A program made the translations under genes and the position numbers. The notes under the pieces were generated by a model. The model searched no databases, had not been told where the DNA came from, and worked only from the letters and a program-made list of their open reading frames with translations. Source: Salinicoccus kekensis (GTDB lineage: Bacteria; Bacillota; Bacilli; Staphylococcales; Salinicoccaceae). From it: a stretch of DNA of 64,000 bases. Each line of letters opens with the position of its first letter. The stretch's first letter is position 1. This document shows positions 9,877 through 18,138 of this stretch, one piece after another. Location of the stretch: positions 620,001 to 684,000 of the forward strand of contig NZ_OBQF01000001.1 in NCBI RefSeq assembly GCF_900220995.1, given 5' to 3'.

Positions 9877-9925
9877 AAAATCCCGTGCATCTGACTCCGG
9901 TGGAGAAGATGCACGGGATTTTTAT
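9877..9925 (+). terminator. Bidirectional terminator between cvfB and the MFS gene
   Basis: A 15-16 bp stem (AAATCCCGTGCATCT paired with AGATGCACGGGATTT) with a 14-base loop, T-rich on both sides. It serves cvfB on the plus strand and the convergent transporter gene. Confidence 0.9.
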
Positions 9926-9942
9926 TTATTTCTTAAATGATT

Positions 9943-11406
9943 TTATTCCAATCCGCTTCCATGCAGCCTACGGATGATTTCTTTTTCCTCTTTCGGCCTC
10001 TTCATGAACAGTGCCAGTATAAAGGCGGTCAACGCAAGCAGTGTACTGCCCATGAACGCCCATTCAAAACCGACGACCTGGGCCATATCTACTGCCACCG
10101 ATTCGGATATGGAGCTGTCGGGGGTGAAACTGCCAGACCCCATGGCAACAAGTGTGATCAGTATTGCCGTCCCGATGGCTGCAGAAATCTGCTGGAGGGT
10201 ATTCGTCATCGCGGAAGCGTGGGAATACCATTTCGGCGGCAGCTGATTGAGTGCGGACGTCACCACAGGCATCAGGGCCATGGATAAGCCGAACATGCGG
10301 ACCGCATAAATGACAGTCAAATAAGTGAATGTCGTCTCCAGGGACAGGTTGGTGAACATGAATGTCGTCACCGTCACGATGCCGAGTCCTGTAAGGGCCA
10401 GATATTTGGCACCATAACGGTCATACAGCCGTCCTGTCACAGGGGACATGAGGCCGATGACGATTGCTCCCGGCAGGAGCATCATGCCCGATTCAAGTGG
10501 TGAAAAGTCCAGCACATTCTGCATGAACAGCGGCAGCAGCGTCTCCGCCCCGATGAGCGATACCATCACCGTCATGGAAATCAGGATGGCAAGCGTGAAT
10601 ATTTTAAATTTGAACACCCTGAACTCAAGCATCGGTGTTTTCAAAACAAGCTGTCTCCACACGAACATGCCGATGATGAGTACGCCGAGGAGGAGGGTGG
10701 TGATGACCACCGGGCTTGTCCATCCCTGGTTGGAAGCGATGCTGAAACCGTATAGGAATGAACCGAACCCTGTCGAGGACAGGATGATCGAGAGGATGTC
10801 TATCTTCGGTTTCCTGAGATCTGTCACGTTGCGGAGGAACAGATGGGCAACCACCATCGTGACACCGACGATCGGAAGTACAGTGACGAACAATGACCGC
10901 CATGAAAAGAACTCCAGCAGCACGCCTGAAAGTGTCGGGCCGATCGCCGGACCGAAAGCGATCACTATACCGATCAGGCCCATGGCGGTGCCGCGTTTAT
11001 GTACCGGGATGATCGCAAGCAGCACAGTCATCAGTAAAGGCAGCATGATGCCGGAACCGGAGGCCTGAACGATCCGTGCAAACAGGAGCACCGGATAAAT
11101 CTGGGCCGTGACAGCGATTGCCGTCCCAAGTCCGAAAAGGCCGATTGCTGTGAGGAACAGCCCCCGGGTGGAAAAACGGTCGATCAGGAATGCCGATATG
11201 GGGATCATGATGCCGTTCGTCATCAGGAATGCAGTTGTCATCCACTGGACTTCAGCCTGGGTGATGTTGAAAGCCGCCTGTATGGAAGGGAGGGCCGTGG
11301 CAAGTAAAGTTTCATTTATGATGCCCATGAATGCACCCGTCAGCAGGGCTGCAATCATCAGTGCCTTATCTTTTTTGGGTAAGTCCCATGAATTCTCATT
11401 ATTCAT
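9943..11406 (-). CDS. DHA2-family (14-span) MFS multidrug transporter
   Basis: A 487-residue membrane protein with about 14 hydrophobic spans. Motif D1-like GIINETLLATALPSIQ in span 1, FARIVQASGSGIMLPL and the antiporter motif C-like FGPAIGPTLSGVLLE mark it as an EmrB/LmrB-type proton-drug antiporter. The ATG at 11406 is chosen because AAGGAG lies just upstream; the earlier in-frame start would add a 26-residue hydrophobic stretch without ribosome site. The substrate cannot be deduced. No regulator gene is adjacent. The C-terminus is short and basic (MKRPKEEKEIIRRLHG), typical of the cytosolic tail. Confidence 0.88.
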   Translation of the reverse strand: MNNENSWDLPKKDKALMIAALLTGAFMGIINETLLATALPSIQAAFNITQAEVQWMTTAFLMTNGIMIPISAFLIDRFSTRGLFLTAIGLFGLGTAIAVTAQIYPVLLFARIVQASGSGIMLPLLMTVLLAIIPVHKRGTAMGLIGIVIAFGPAIGPTLSGVLLEFFSWRSLFVTVLPIVGVTMVVAHLFLRNVTDLRKPKIDILSIILSSTGFGSFLYGFSIASNQGWTSPVVITTLLLGVLIIGMFVWRQLVLKTPMLEFRVFKFKIFTLAILISMTVMVSLIGAETLLPLFMQNVLDFSPLESGMMLLPGAIVIGLMSPVTGRLYDRYGAKYLALTGLGIVTVTTFMFTNLSLETTFTYLTVIYAVRMFGLSMALMPVVTSALNQLPPKWYSHASAMTNTLQQISAAIGTAILITLVAMGSGSFTPDSSISESVAVDMAQVVGFEWAFMGSTLLALTAFILALFMKRPKEEKEIIRRLHGSGLE

Positions 11407-11504
11407 ATTTTTTTCTCCTTTTGTTGTAAAGCCTGTGAAGCACAAGAAGGAGCATACCACAGAAAAAATATTTAAAGCAATCAATTGAACCGTATAATTT
11501 TAAA

Positions 11505-11536
11505 TACAAAAAATGCATGGCGGGTGCCATGCATTT
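11505..11536 (-). terminator. Terminator of pepF
   Basis: An 11-bp perfect stem (AAATGCATGGC/GCCATGCATTT) with a 4-base loop, followed on the minus strand by six T. It lies directly after the pepF stop codon. Confidence 0.88.
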
Positions 11537-11542
11537 CATCTG

Positions 11543-13348
11543 TTATCCTTCTATTTCCTCAGTCAGCTTCTCAAGCTCATCCACCAGCTCACCAATATAG
11601 GCGATTGTGTCCTTCAGCGGCTGATCGGTCGTCACATCGATGCCGGCCATCTGCGCGAGTTCAACAGGCGGTTTCTTTCCGCCCGTTTTCAGCACCTTCA
11701 GCCAGTCGTCCACGGCCGGCTGACCTTCATTTAATACACGTTTGCCCATTTGTGTCGCAATAGTAAGGCCGGCGGAGTAGGTGTATGGGTACAGTCCCAT
11801 ATAATAGTGGGGCTGCCTCATCCATGTCAGTTCCGCATTCTCCGAGATGACGACATCATCTCCCCAGAATTCCTCGATGACCTGGCGCTTCAATGCATTC
11901 AGGTCGGCTGCACTGATGCTTTCATGGTTGTCGACCTTTTTATAGACTTCACGCTGGTAAGCCGCTTCCAGCAGATGGGTGACGAAGTTATGGTAGTAAG
12001 TCCTGGAAATGATCGAACTGATGACCCAGCGCTTGAATTTCGGGTCATCCGAATTTTCAAGCAGGTGGTTTGCCATCAGCATTTCATTCATCGTGCTCGG
12101 TGCTTCAATGAAGTACATGCTGCTTCTCGCGTCGAATACATTCTGCTCACGGTTGGCATTGTAGAAATGTCCCGCATGACCCAGCTCATGGGCCAGTACG
12201 AAAACTTCCGTCATCAGCGACGTCCATGAAATCAGGATGAAGGGATGATAGCCGTAAGGGCTTGAGCAGAAGGCACCGGTCGATTTCCCTTTATTCTTGA
12301 CGAAGTCGATCCATCTCTCATCATATGCGCGGTTCAGCATCTCCGTGTAATCATCACCCATTATGCTGAGGGCATCCAGTATATACTTGCGTGAATCTTC
12401 GACGCTGATTTCGGGTTCGCTTGCCGGATCCAATGAAATCTTCAAATCCTCGTAGCGCATTTCATCCAGACCGTTCACCTTCTGCAGAAGTTTCGCATAT
12501 TTCCGCATATGGGGCGCAAGATCCTTCATGATCAGGTCGATCTGGCGGTGATAGAGCTCACTGTCCACTTCCTGGGTGTGGAGGAGATAATCGATCACCG
12601 AATCGAAGCCCCTCAGATCGGCGGTCGTTTTTTCCTGCTTCAGATGTATTTCATAAGTGCCGGCAGTGGTGTGCTCGTATTCTTTAAGTTTCGAATAGAA
12701 CTTCTTATAGGCGTTGCGGCGCACTTCAGGATCCTCATGGCTTTCAAGCTCCCCTTCATAGGCGAGGTATGACAGCGGGATTTCCTCACCGTTCGCTTCG
12801 AATGTACCGAAGTCGATGTCCAGGAGCTTCGTTTTCTGATATAAGCTGTAAGGGCCGTTGAACACATTCGAGTAGGCTGCAAGTGCCTTTTCGACTTCCG
12901 CATCCAGCTGGTAAGGCTTATCCCGCAGCAATGTGTCTATGAAGCCCTCGAATTCGGTATTTTGTGCCTTGACCGATTCCAGGAAGGACTCATCCTGTGC
13001 GAGCAGTTCACTTTTCAGAAAGCTCGTCGCCGTGCTGAATCTGGCTGAAGCATTGTTGACTTTGCCGTTCAATTTCTGCGCCCCGGCATCCCCCTGATCG
13101 GAAGACATCCGGAGGCCTGCATATGTACCGATCGGCACAAGCCTTTCCACAAGCTGCCTGTAGTCGTCGATGGCGCTGACCGCTGTATCCACATCACCGA
13201 GGCGGCCTTCATACTTTTCGACGAAACCGGATATTTCCCCATTGATATGCTCTATGGCGTCTTCACAGGCTGCATCCGACTCGAACAGGGGAGTCAGGTC
13301 CCATGTATAATTCTGGTCCACTTCATGTCTTTGCTTTAATTCTCCCAT
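11543..13348 (-). CDS. pepF: Oligoendopeptidase F (M3 zinc peptidase)
   Basis: A 601-residue cytosolic metallopeptidase. The zinc site VLAHELGHAGH (HExxH) lies near residue 388, with the third ligand in the EAPSTMNE segment about 28 residues on. The N-terminal half is helical and charged. AAAAGGAGTGG before the ATG supports the start. It cleaves short oligopeptides in peptide turnover. It is a single gene with its own terminator, convergent in layout with the upstream block; the next gene starts divergently at 13488. Confidence 0.95.
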   Translation of the reverse strand: MGELKQRHEVDQNYTWDLTPLFESDAACEDAIEHINGEISGFVEKYEGRLGDVDTAVSAIDDYRQLVERLVPIGTYAGLRMSSDQGDAGAQKLNGKVNNASARFSTATSFLKSELLAQDESFLESVKAQNTEFEGFIDTLLRDKPYQLDAEVEKALAAYSNVFNGPYSLYQKTKLLDIDFGTFEANGEEIPLSYLAYEGELESHEDPEVRRNAYKKFYSKLKEYEHTTAGTYEIHLKQEKTTADLRGFDSVIDYLLHTQEVDSELYHRQIDLIMKDLAPHMRKYAKLLQKVNGLDEMRYEDLKISLDPASEPEISVEDSRKYILDALSIMGDDYTEMLNRAYDERWIDFVKNKGKSTGAFCSSPYGYHPFILISWTSLMTEVFVLAHELGHAGHFYNANREQNVFDARSSMYFIEAPSTMNEMLMANHLLENSDDPKFKRWVISSIISRTYYHNFVTHLLEAAYQREVYKKVDNHESISAADLNALKRQVIEEFWGDDVVISENAELTWMRQPHYYMGLYPYTYSAGLTIATQMGKRVLNEGQPAVDDWLKVLKTGGKKPPVELAQMAGIDVTTDQPLKDTIAYIGELVDELEKLTEEIEG

Positions 13349-13487
13349 TGAAATCCACTCCTTTTATAATTTCGGAAACCGAAGTATAAAGCCATTATAC
13401 ATGAATATTCTGATAAAACACACAAATTTAAATAAATTGTTTCAGCCATTTGATTAAGGATATATAAACAGTAAATGAGGTGATGAT

Positions 13488-13790
13488 ATGATTGAAAATG
13501 TCTGGTTTTATGTGTTGAGTATTCTTATAATCATTATTTTATCGTTTTTAGTCCCGTTAATAAGAATGAAGCTATGGTGGCTCATCCCGCTTGCGACATT
13601 GGTCGTGATGACTCTTACAGGATTCATCCTCCCGAACTTTTATAACGAGCTGAGCTGGCAGCCGCAGGTCGGCTATGCCGTGTTTCTCACGGTGATGTCA
13701 ATCGTCGTGACGATTTTGACTTTCATGCTTGTCCGGAAACGGCGGGCCGAGAAGGAAAAAAATGAATATGGAACAGCGGAAAATGAATGA
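13488..13790 (+). CDS. Small membrane protein, three predicted spans
   Basis: 100 residues with three hydrophobic stretches (about residues 5-25, 31-50 and 62-83) and a charged C-terminal tail (RKRRAEKEKNEYG). Start is supported by GAGGTGATG immediately upstream. I do not recognise the family. It is divergent from pepF and 150 bases before the KGG stress protein. The tail following a positive cluster suggests a cytosolic C-terminus. Confidence 0.7.
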   Translation: MIENVWFYVLSILIIIILSFLVPLIRMKLWWLIPLATLVVMTLTGFILPNFYNELSWQPQVGYAVFLTVMSIVVTILTFMLVRKRRAEKEKNEYGTAENE

Positions 13791-13834
13791 AACCAGGACA
13801 AACAGCAGCTGAAGGAAAAAGAAGTTACTTTTTG

Positions 13835-13854
13835 CACTTCTAAGTTTAGAAGTG
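13835..13854. repeat. Inverted repeat upstream of the KGG stress gene
   Basis: CACTTCTAA and TTAGAAGTG face each other with a 2-base gap, a 9-bp perfect palindrome. The second arm includes the proposed sigma-B -35 element, so it may be an operator or the weak end signal of the preceding gene. There is no T run. Confidence 0.5.
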
Positions 13855-13868
13855 ATCGAAAGTGGTAA
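13844..13868 (+). promoter_or_regulatory. Possible sigma-B promoter
   Basis: GTTTAG, 13 bases, then TGGTAA: five of six and four of six matches to the GTTTAA/GGGTAT consensus. It lies about 75 bases before a gene of a family that is sigma-B controlled in Bacillus (gsiB). The -10 is imperfect. Confidence 0.4.
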
Positions 13869-13943
13869 CAAGTGTTATGGACAAAGACATAAGCCTTTAT
13901 GTTTTGTCTACATTAATAAAATTTTTTAAGGAGGATTTTACTA

Positions 13944-14138
13944 ATGGCAGAACAAGACAAGATGTCACGCGAAGAAGCAGGACAAAAAGGTGGAAACAAA
14001 ACGGCAAGAGAGCACGGCAAGGAGCACTTCGAGGATATCGGTGAAAAAGGCGGAAACAAGACTTCCCGCGAACACGGCAAGGAATTCTATGAAGATATCG
14101 GCGAAAAAGGCGGCAATGCTTCAAACAACAATAACTAA
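13944..14138 (+). CDS. KGG-repeat general stress protein (GsiB/YciG-like)
   Basis: 64 residues, very hydrophilic. Three copies of a motif ending in KGGN follow each other (QKGGNKTAREHGKEHFEDIG, EKGGNKTSREHGKEFYEDIG, EKGGNASNNNN), the repeat unit being about 20 residues. Such proteins resemble plant LEA group 1 and are induced by general stress and desiccation in Bacillus. AAGGAGG lies 9 bases before the ATG. The repeats are also nearly identical in DNA, so the copy number may vary between strains. Confidence 0.88.
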   Translation: MAEQDKMSREEAGQKGGNKTAREHGKEHFEDIGEKGGNKTSREHGKEFYEDIGEKGGNASNNNN

Positions 14139-14176
14139 AACAGCTGATTGAATATACTGCAAAGAAATAAGTATTG

Positions 14177-14207
14177 GAAACCCGGTCATTAAATGGCCGG
14201 GTTTTTT
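14177..14207 (+). terminator. Terminator of the KGG gene
   Basis: Stem AAACCCGG(T/C)CATT with AATGGCCGGGTTT, A-rich before and six T after on the plus strand. Confidence 0.88.
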
Positions 14208-14316
14208 CATTGGGATTCCACCATGGTATTTTTCACTTCAATCTTATCCCGGAAAAGGAGTACAATATGGATGAATACAGCTGCAGGCAGCAATTTGAAT
14301 GAGGAAGGGGATACGA

Positions 14317-15348
14317 ATGATCAGATTCGATAATGATTATACTGAAGGCGCACACCCAAAGGTCCTTCAGCGCCTTATGGAAACGAACGAAGAACAGCTG
14401 CCGGGATATGGCAAGGATCACCATACTGCAAGTGCAAAAGCTCTTATACGCAGTCTCTGCGGTGAGGATGTGGATGTCCATTTCGTCATGGGCGGCACAC
14501 AGGCAAATCTCACCATCATTTCTTCAATACTGCGGCCGCACCAGGGCGTCATCGCACCGGATACCGGACATATCGCTGCCGATGAAACTGGAGCGATCGA
14601 GGCGACAGGCCATAAAGTGCTGGAAATCAAGGCGGTGGACGGCAAGATCGATGCCGGGCAGATTTCCAGATATGTGGAGGATCATTGGAACAGCATTGAG
14701 CGCGAGCATAAGCCCCAGCCGAAACTGGTCTATATATCACAGCCGACGGAGTCGGGGACGCTGTACTCAAGGGAGGAATTTGAGGCGATCAGACACGTAT
14801 GTGATGAGAAGGGGCTTTATTTGATGGTGGATGGGGCAAGGCTTGCATATGCCCTCGCGTCAGGGGACAGCGACCTCACCCTGGCTGACTATGCGGATAT
14901 GTGCGATGTCTTCTACATCGGCGGCACCAAGGCCGGCATCCTGTTCGGGGAAGCCATCGTCATTTCCCATGAAAACATCAAGGAAGATTTCCGGTACATC
15001 ATCAAGCAGAAGGGCGGAATGCTTGCGAAGGGGCGGCTGCTCGGCATCCAGTTCGAAGTGTTGTTCGAAGATGATTTATATATGGAGATTGCGGGACATG
15101 CGGTGAAGATGGCCCGGATCCTGAACGATGCTTTCACGGGCAGCGGGATAGAAATGCATTTTCCATCCCCGACGAATCAGATATTCCCTGTACTGACGAC
15201 CGGACAGATAGAAAAACTCAGCAAAAAATATGCATTCCATGTATGGGAGGATATCGATGAGACGAGAAAGGCGGTCCGCTTCTGCACGAGCTGGTCGACC
15301 AGACTGGAAGATGTCGAAGCTTTGATCGAGGATATCAATAATCTGTAG
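14317..15348 (+). CDS. Threonine-aldolase-like PLP enzyme
   Basis: 343 residues of the beta-eliminating lyase / low-specificity threonine aldolase family. FDNDYTEGAHP opens the protein as in that family, MGGTQANL lies near residue 58, LMVDGARLAYAL contains the PLP aspartate, and FYIGGTKAG has the PLP lysine. It would split L-threonine or allo-threonine to glycine and acetaldehyde. GGAAGGGG lies 6 bases before the ATG at 14317; the ATG at 14299 sits before the ribosome site and is rejected. Single gene with bidirectional terminator downstream. Substrate among beta-hydroxy amino acids is not certain. Confidence 0.88.
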   Translation: MIRFDNDYTEGAHPKVLQRLMETNEEQLPGYGKDHHTASAKALIRSLCGEDVDVHFVMGGTQANLTIISSILRPHQGVIAPDTGHIAADETGAIEATGHKVLEIKAVDGKIDAGQISRYVEDHWNSIEREHKPQPKLVYISQPTESGTLYSREEFEAIRHVCDEKGLYLMVDGARLAYALASGDSDLTLADYADMCDVFYIGGTKAGILFGEAIVISHENIKEDFRYIIKQKGGMLAKGRLLGIQFEVLFEDDLYMEIAGHAVKMARILNDAFTGSGIEMHFPSPTNQIFPVLTTGQIEKLSKKYAFHVWEDIDETRKAVRFCTSWSTRLEDVEALIEDINNL

Positions 15349-15377
15349 AAGGAAGCCGTATCGAATATCCGTTATCA

Positions 15378-15416
15378 ATAAAATGAGAGGCCGCCCGTAT
15401 GGCAGCCTCTCATTTT
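15378..15416 (+). terminator. Bidirectional terminator
   Basis: AAAATGAGAGGC pairs with GCCTCTCATTTT around a small internal loop. It lies between the convergent aldolase and symporter genes. Confidence 0.85.
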
Positions 15417-15439
15417 AAATATCCATATACCTTAAAACC

Positions 15440-16834
15440 TTACTTATTGAACACTTTCAGCTGTTCTTCATCCGGCTTTTTGGTGAACATGCTGACACCG
15501 AAAACCACGATGAGCGAGACGACGATGGCCGGAATCATTGAAGGCAGGCCGAACGGCTCCTGCAGCAGATACCATATCAGGGCTGTACCGCCGCCTGCAA
15601 TGACACCCGACGTGCCTGCGGCTGCAGTCGCGCCTTTCCAAAGATAACCTGCATAGAGCGGCACGAGCAGGCTTGCACTGTACATCGTGTAGGCAAAGAC
15701 GATCGCAGTGACGATATCCGGCATGACGACGGCGAGTATGAACGCGAGGATTGAAAAAGTGATGACCGAAAGCTGTCCGACACGCATCAACTCAACATTG
15801 CCCACATCACGCTTCACCAGCTGCTGGTAAAAGTCCCTCGTCAGGTTCACACTTGAACTGAGCAGGATGGAGTTCGTGGATGTGACGATCGCAGCCATCA
15901 CGACCGCAAGCAGAAGGCCGCCGACGAACGGTGTCATCAGATTAGTGACCACCACCGCAAAAACATCCGCTTCCGGGACATCCGGCCCGAGGATCGCCTG
16001 GCCGCTGTAACCGAGCAGCGCAACAAGTCCGTACCCGATCAATGCAGTGGGTATGAGCCACATCAACCCGCGCTTGGCCACTTTGGAGTTCTTCGCTGAA
16101 AACACCCTTGTGAATATCATGGACTGTGATACGGCGGTGGTACCGAACGAGGCGATCGCAAGACCCAGTGCCCCGAGGTAAGTGACCTCTGTGAACGGTG
16201 TGAAATAATTTTCCGGCAGGGCGGAGAATACCGCACCCGGGCCGTCACCGATATTGAACACCACGATGACACCGAACAATAGACCTCCAAAAATCAGAAT
16301 CGCCTGGATGGCATCGGTGATGGCCACACCCTTCATCCCCCCGAACAGGGAAATCAGTGTGAAGGAGACGATGCTGATGATCATCGCAGGCATCCGGTCA
16401 AGGTCCGTAAATGTGACCAGTATCCCGGTCAGGGCGAGTATCTGTACAGTCACTATCGCAACATCCCCGATAATGATCATGACGGCACTCACATATCTCG
16501 TGCTGTTGTTGTATCTGAGCGCAAGCATATCAGGCACGGTGAACTGTTCCAGGTTGCGGAAGCGTTCGGCAAGCAGGAAAGTTGCTGCGACAATGCCGAG
16601 AATCGCCCCGAGCCCGCTGAACCACCAGTCGAACCCCATCGTATAGAAGCTCCCTGTCCAGCCGACGACGGTCGCACCGCCGATGTAGGTCGCGAACAAT
16701 GTACCCAGCAGCACCGGCGTATTCAGGCCTCTTCCTGCCAAGGCAAAGTCCTCGATGTTTTTCGTGTGCTTCGCAAAATATACCCCGATTCCCACTACAA
16801 TGATTAAGTAAACCAAAACCAATATGGTATACAT
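15440..16834 (-). CDS. Sodium:solute symporter family permease
   Basis: 464 residues with about 13 hydrophobic spans. DFALAGRGLNTPVLLGTLFATYIGG near the N-terminus is the SSS-family start region, and the GFGTT-like stretch ASFGTTAVSQSMIFTRVFSAK matches the sodium symporter signature area. S-rich STNSILLSSSVNLTRD lies before span 9. Known members carry proline, pantothenate, sugars or monocarboxylates; the substrate here is not readable. AAGGGGGAG lies 10 bases before the ATG. Its promoter region (16840-16990) has nested palindromes. Confidence 0.88.
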   Translation of the reverse strand: MYTILVLVYLIIVVGIGVYFAKHTKNIEDFALAGRGLNTPVLLGTLFATYIGGATVVGWTGSFYTMGFDWWFSGLGAILGIVAATFLLAERFRNLEQFTVPDMLALRYNNSTRYVSAVMIIIGDVAIVTVQILALTGILVTFTDLDRMPAMIISIVSFTLISLFGGMKGVAITDAIQAILIFGGLLFGVIVVFNIGDGPGAVFSALPENYFTPFTEVTYLGALGLAIASFGTTAVSQSMIFTRVFSAKNSKVAKRGLMWLIPTALIGYGLVALLGYSGQAILGPDVPEADVFAVVVTNLMTPFVGGLLLAVVMAAIVTSTNSILLSSSVNLTRDFYQQLVKRDVGNVELMRVGQLSVITFSILAFILAVVMPDIVTAIVFAYTMYSASLLVPLYAGYLWKGATAAAGTSGVIAGGGTALIWYLLQEPFGLPSMIPAIVVSLIVVFGVSMFTKKPDEEQLKVFNK

Positions 16835-16861
16835 ATGAATGCTTCTCCCCCTTACATTGTT

Positions 16862-16918
16862 TTTTGAATATAAGTATGATCACAATAATCTTACTATCAA
16901 TAGTAGGAATATTCAAAA
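16862..16918. repeat. Nested inverted repeats before the symporter gene
   Basis: TTTTGAATAT (16862-16871) faces ATATTCAAAA (16909-16918), a perfect 10-bp pair. Between them lies TACTATCAATAGTA (16892-16905), itself a palindrome with 5-bp arms. They could be regulator sites for the divergent symporter and deaminase genes; no known operator is recognised. Confidence 0.5.
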
Positions 16919-17056
16919 TAAATCAAAGTCAAAGAAGGAAATTTAATTCATGATTGAAGCACCATAGTTCATTTAATAAGCCTTTTAAGAGTATAATTGA
17001 AAGTAAGAGGGGATTATGGAAAAGTACTGAAACACCGTTGGAAAGGAACTGAAGCT

Positions 17057-17455
17057 ATGTCATTCGAAGAACTTTATACACGGGCAAATGGAATCAGGAA
17101 TCGCCGTGAACTTACAGATTATGCGAAAGCCGGCAGCGTCGGCGCAGCGCTCCTCGCAGAAAACGGGGAAGTCTACACCGGCGTATCCATCGCCACCGAC
17201 TGCGGGATGGGTTTTTGTGCGGAACACGCCGCTGCCGCTGCGATGATTGCAGATGGGGAAAACAGGATCTTAAAGATGGTGGCAGTGGGGAAGAACGCTG
17301 CTGTTTTACCGCCATGCGGGCGCTGCCGCGAGTTTGTCAGCCAGATTCACCTCGGGAACATGGATGCTGAAGTGATGGTGGGGAGGGACAGGATCCTTAC
17401 AATCGGGGATCTGCTCCCATATGACTGGAAGCTCGTTGAATCCGATACAATATAA
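17057..17455 (+). CDS. Cytidine/blasticidin deaminase family protein
   Basis: 132 residues. Zinc-site motifs are CAEHAAAAAM (H/C-A-E) near residue 59 and PPCGRCREF near residue 88, the standard set of the small homotetrameric cytidine deaminases. The GMGFCAEH context is more like the broad blasticidin-S-deaminase-related group than the TxCAERxA form of housekeeping cytidine deaminase. GAAAGGAACTGAAGCT precedes the ATG at 17057; the 20-residue upstream extension is rejected. Substrate uncertain. Confidence 0.82.
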   Translation: MSFEELYTRANGIRNRRELTDYAKAGSVGAALLAENGEVYTGVSIATDCGMGFCAEHAAAAAMIADGENRILKMVAVGKNAAVLPPCGRCREFVSQIHLGNMDAEVMVGRDRILTIGDLLPYDWKLVESDTI

Positions 17456-17490
17456 AAAAAGTGCCGGGGAATTTCTTCCCCGGCACTTTC
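17453..17490 (-). terminator. Terminator shared by tRNA-Val and the deaminase gene
   Basis: A 14-bp perfect stem (AAAGTGCCGGGGAA/TTCCCCGGCACTTT) with a 4-base loop. The T run is seven long on the minus strand and short on the plus, so it fits tRNA-Val transcription best. Confidence 0.9.
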
Positions 17491-17496
17491 ATATGA

Positions 17497-17568
17497 TGAC
17501 TCCGAGTGGTTTCGAACCACCGACCTCTTGCATGTCAAGCAAGCGCTCTCCCGCTGAGCTACGGAGTC
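17497..17568 (-). tRNA. tRNA-Val (anticodon GAC)
   Basis: A 72-base cloverleaf on the minus strand. Acceptor GACTCCG/CGGAGTC, D arm GCTC..GAGC, anticodon stem CTTGC/GCAAG with loop TTGACAT giving anticodon GAC (codons GUC and GUU), and T arm GGTGG TTCGAAA CCACT. The discriminator is A. The next bases are TCA, so the CCA end is not encoded. Confidence 0.95.
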
Positions 17569-17689
17569 ATAATTTTTAACGTCTGGTTAATAATATATAC
17601 TGAATAAGAAAATATGTCAAACCGATATGGCAGGGGAAATAAAGATAAAAGTATAATTTTACTTCAATAGGGTGAAGTGACAAAAATTA

Positions 17690-18030
17690 AGATGCCGGCC
17701 CGGTGAATAGGCCGTCTTGCAACACTTATCGATCTATAAGAGGGTGACGCGTCACCCTCTCCGGCATGACTATAAGAGGGCGGGTTGATACAGCCATCCT
17801 TTTCAATGATCAAATGGAGAAGTATGTTACGGCAGAGGTTCTGCCGTGTTGAAAGACGCAGGAGGGATATCCACAGCCGGGGGCGCCCGCGGCTGCAGGG
17901 TGAAAATTCATGAAGGAGGCAGCATCTGGCAGGCTGGATGACCAGCCTGAAAATCAAGATCTCCAAAATGTATAATAATGGACAAAGACCGCATGCAAGG
18001 GCATACCGTCTCCCGGGTTTTCCCGATAAT
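17690..18030. ncRNA. Candidate structured RNA region (family not recognised)
   Basis: The 570 bases between tRNA-Val and the next gene contain no convincing reading frame but many strong hairpins. They are GATGCCGG (about 17691) pairing with CCGGCAT (17760-17766) around the 22-base palindrome at 17739-17760; GGCAGAGGTTCTGCC (about 17831); CAGCCGGGGGCGCCCGCGGCTG (split over 17874-17895); AGGCTGG..CCAGCCT (about 17930-17948); GACCGCATGC..GCATACCGTC (17987-18010); and CGGGTTTTCCCG. No motif of RNase P RNA, tmRNA, SRP RNA or a known riboswitch could be matched by eye. The strand is unknown. A short frame at 17910-17975 (21 codons) has no clear meaning. Confidence 0.35.
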
Positions 18031-18138
18031 ATATAACTTCCTATAATATATGTTATGTAAACTTTAGGGTATATTTCGAAAGGGCGGTTATTTTATGGTA
18101 TTATAACCGTATTAATCTGATATTTGGAGCGATTATTT

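Noticed and set aside
17895-17950. GGGTGAAAATTC resembling parts of FMN or cobalamin riboswitches
   Set aside because: The other conserved blocks of those classes are absent, and the downstream gene is not of that pathway.
17664-17966. 100-codon frame on the minus strand in the hairpin region
   Set aside because: No ribosome site, unlikely composition (many R, S, P, C), and it runs through strong stems.
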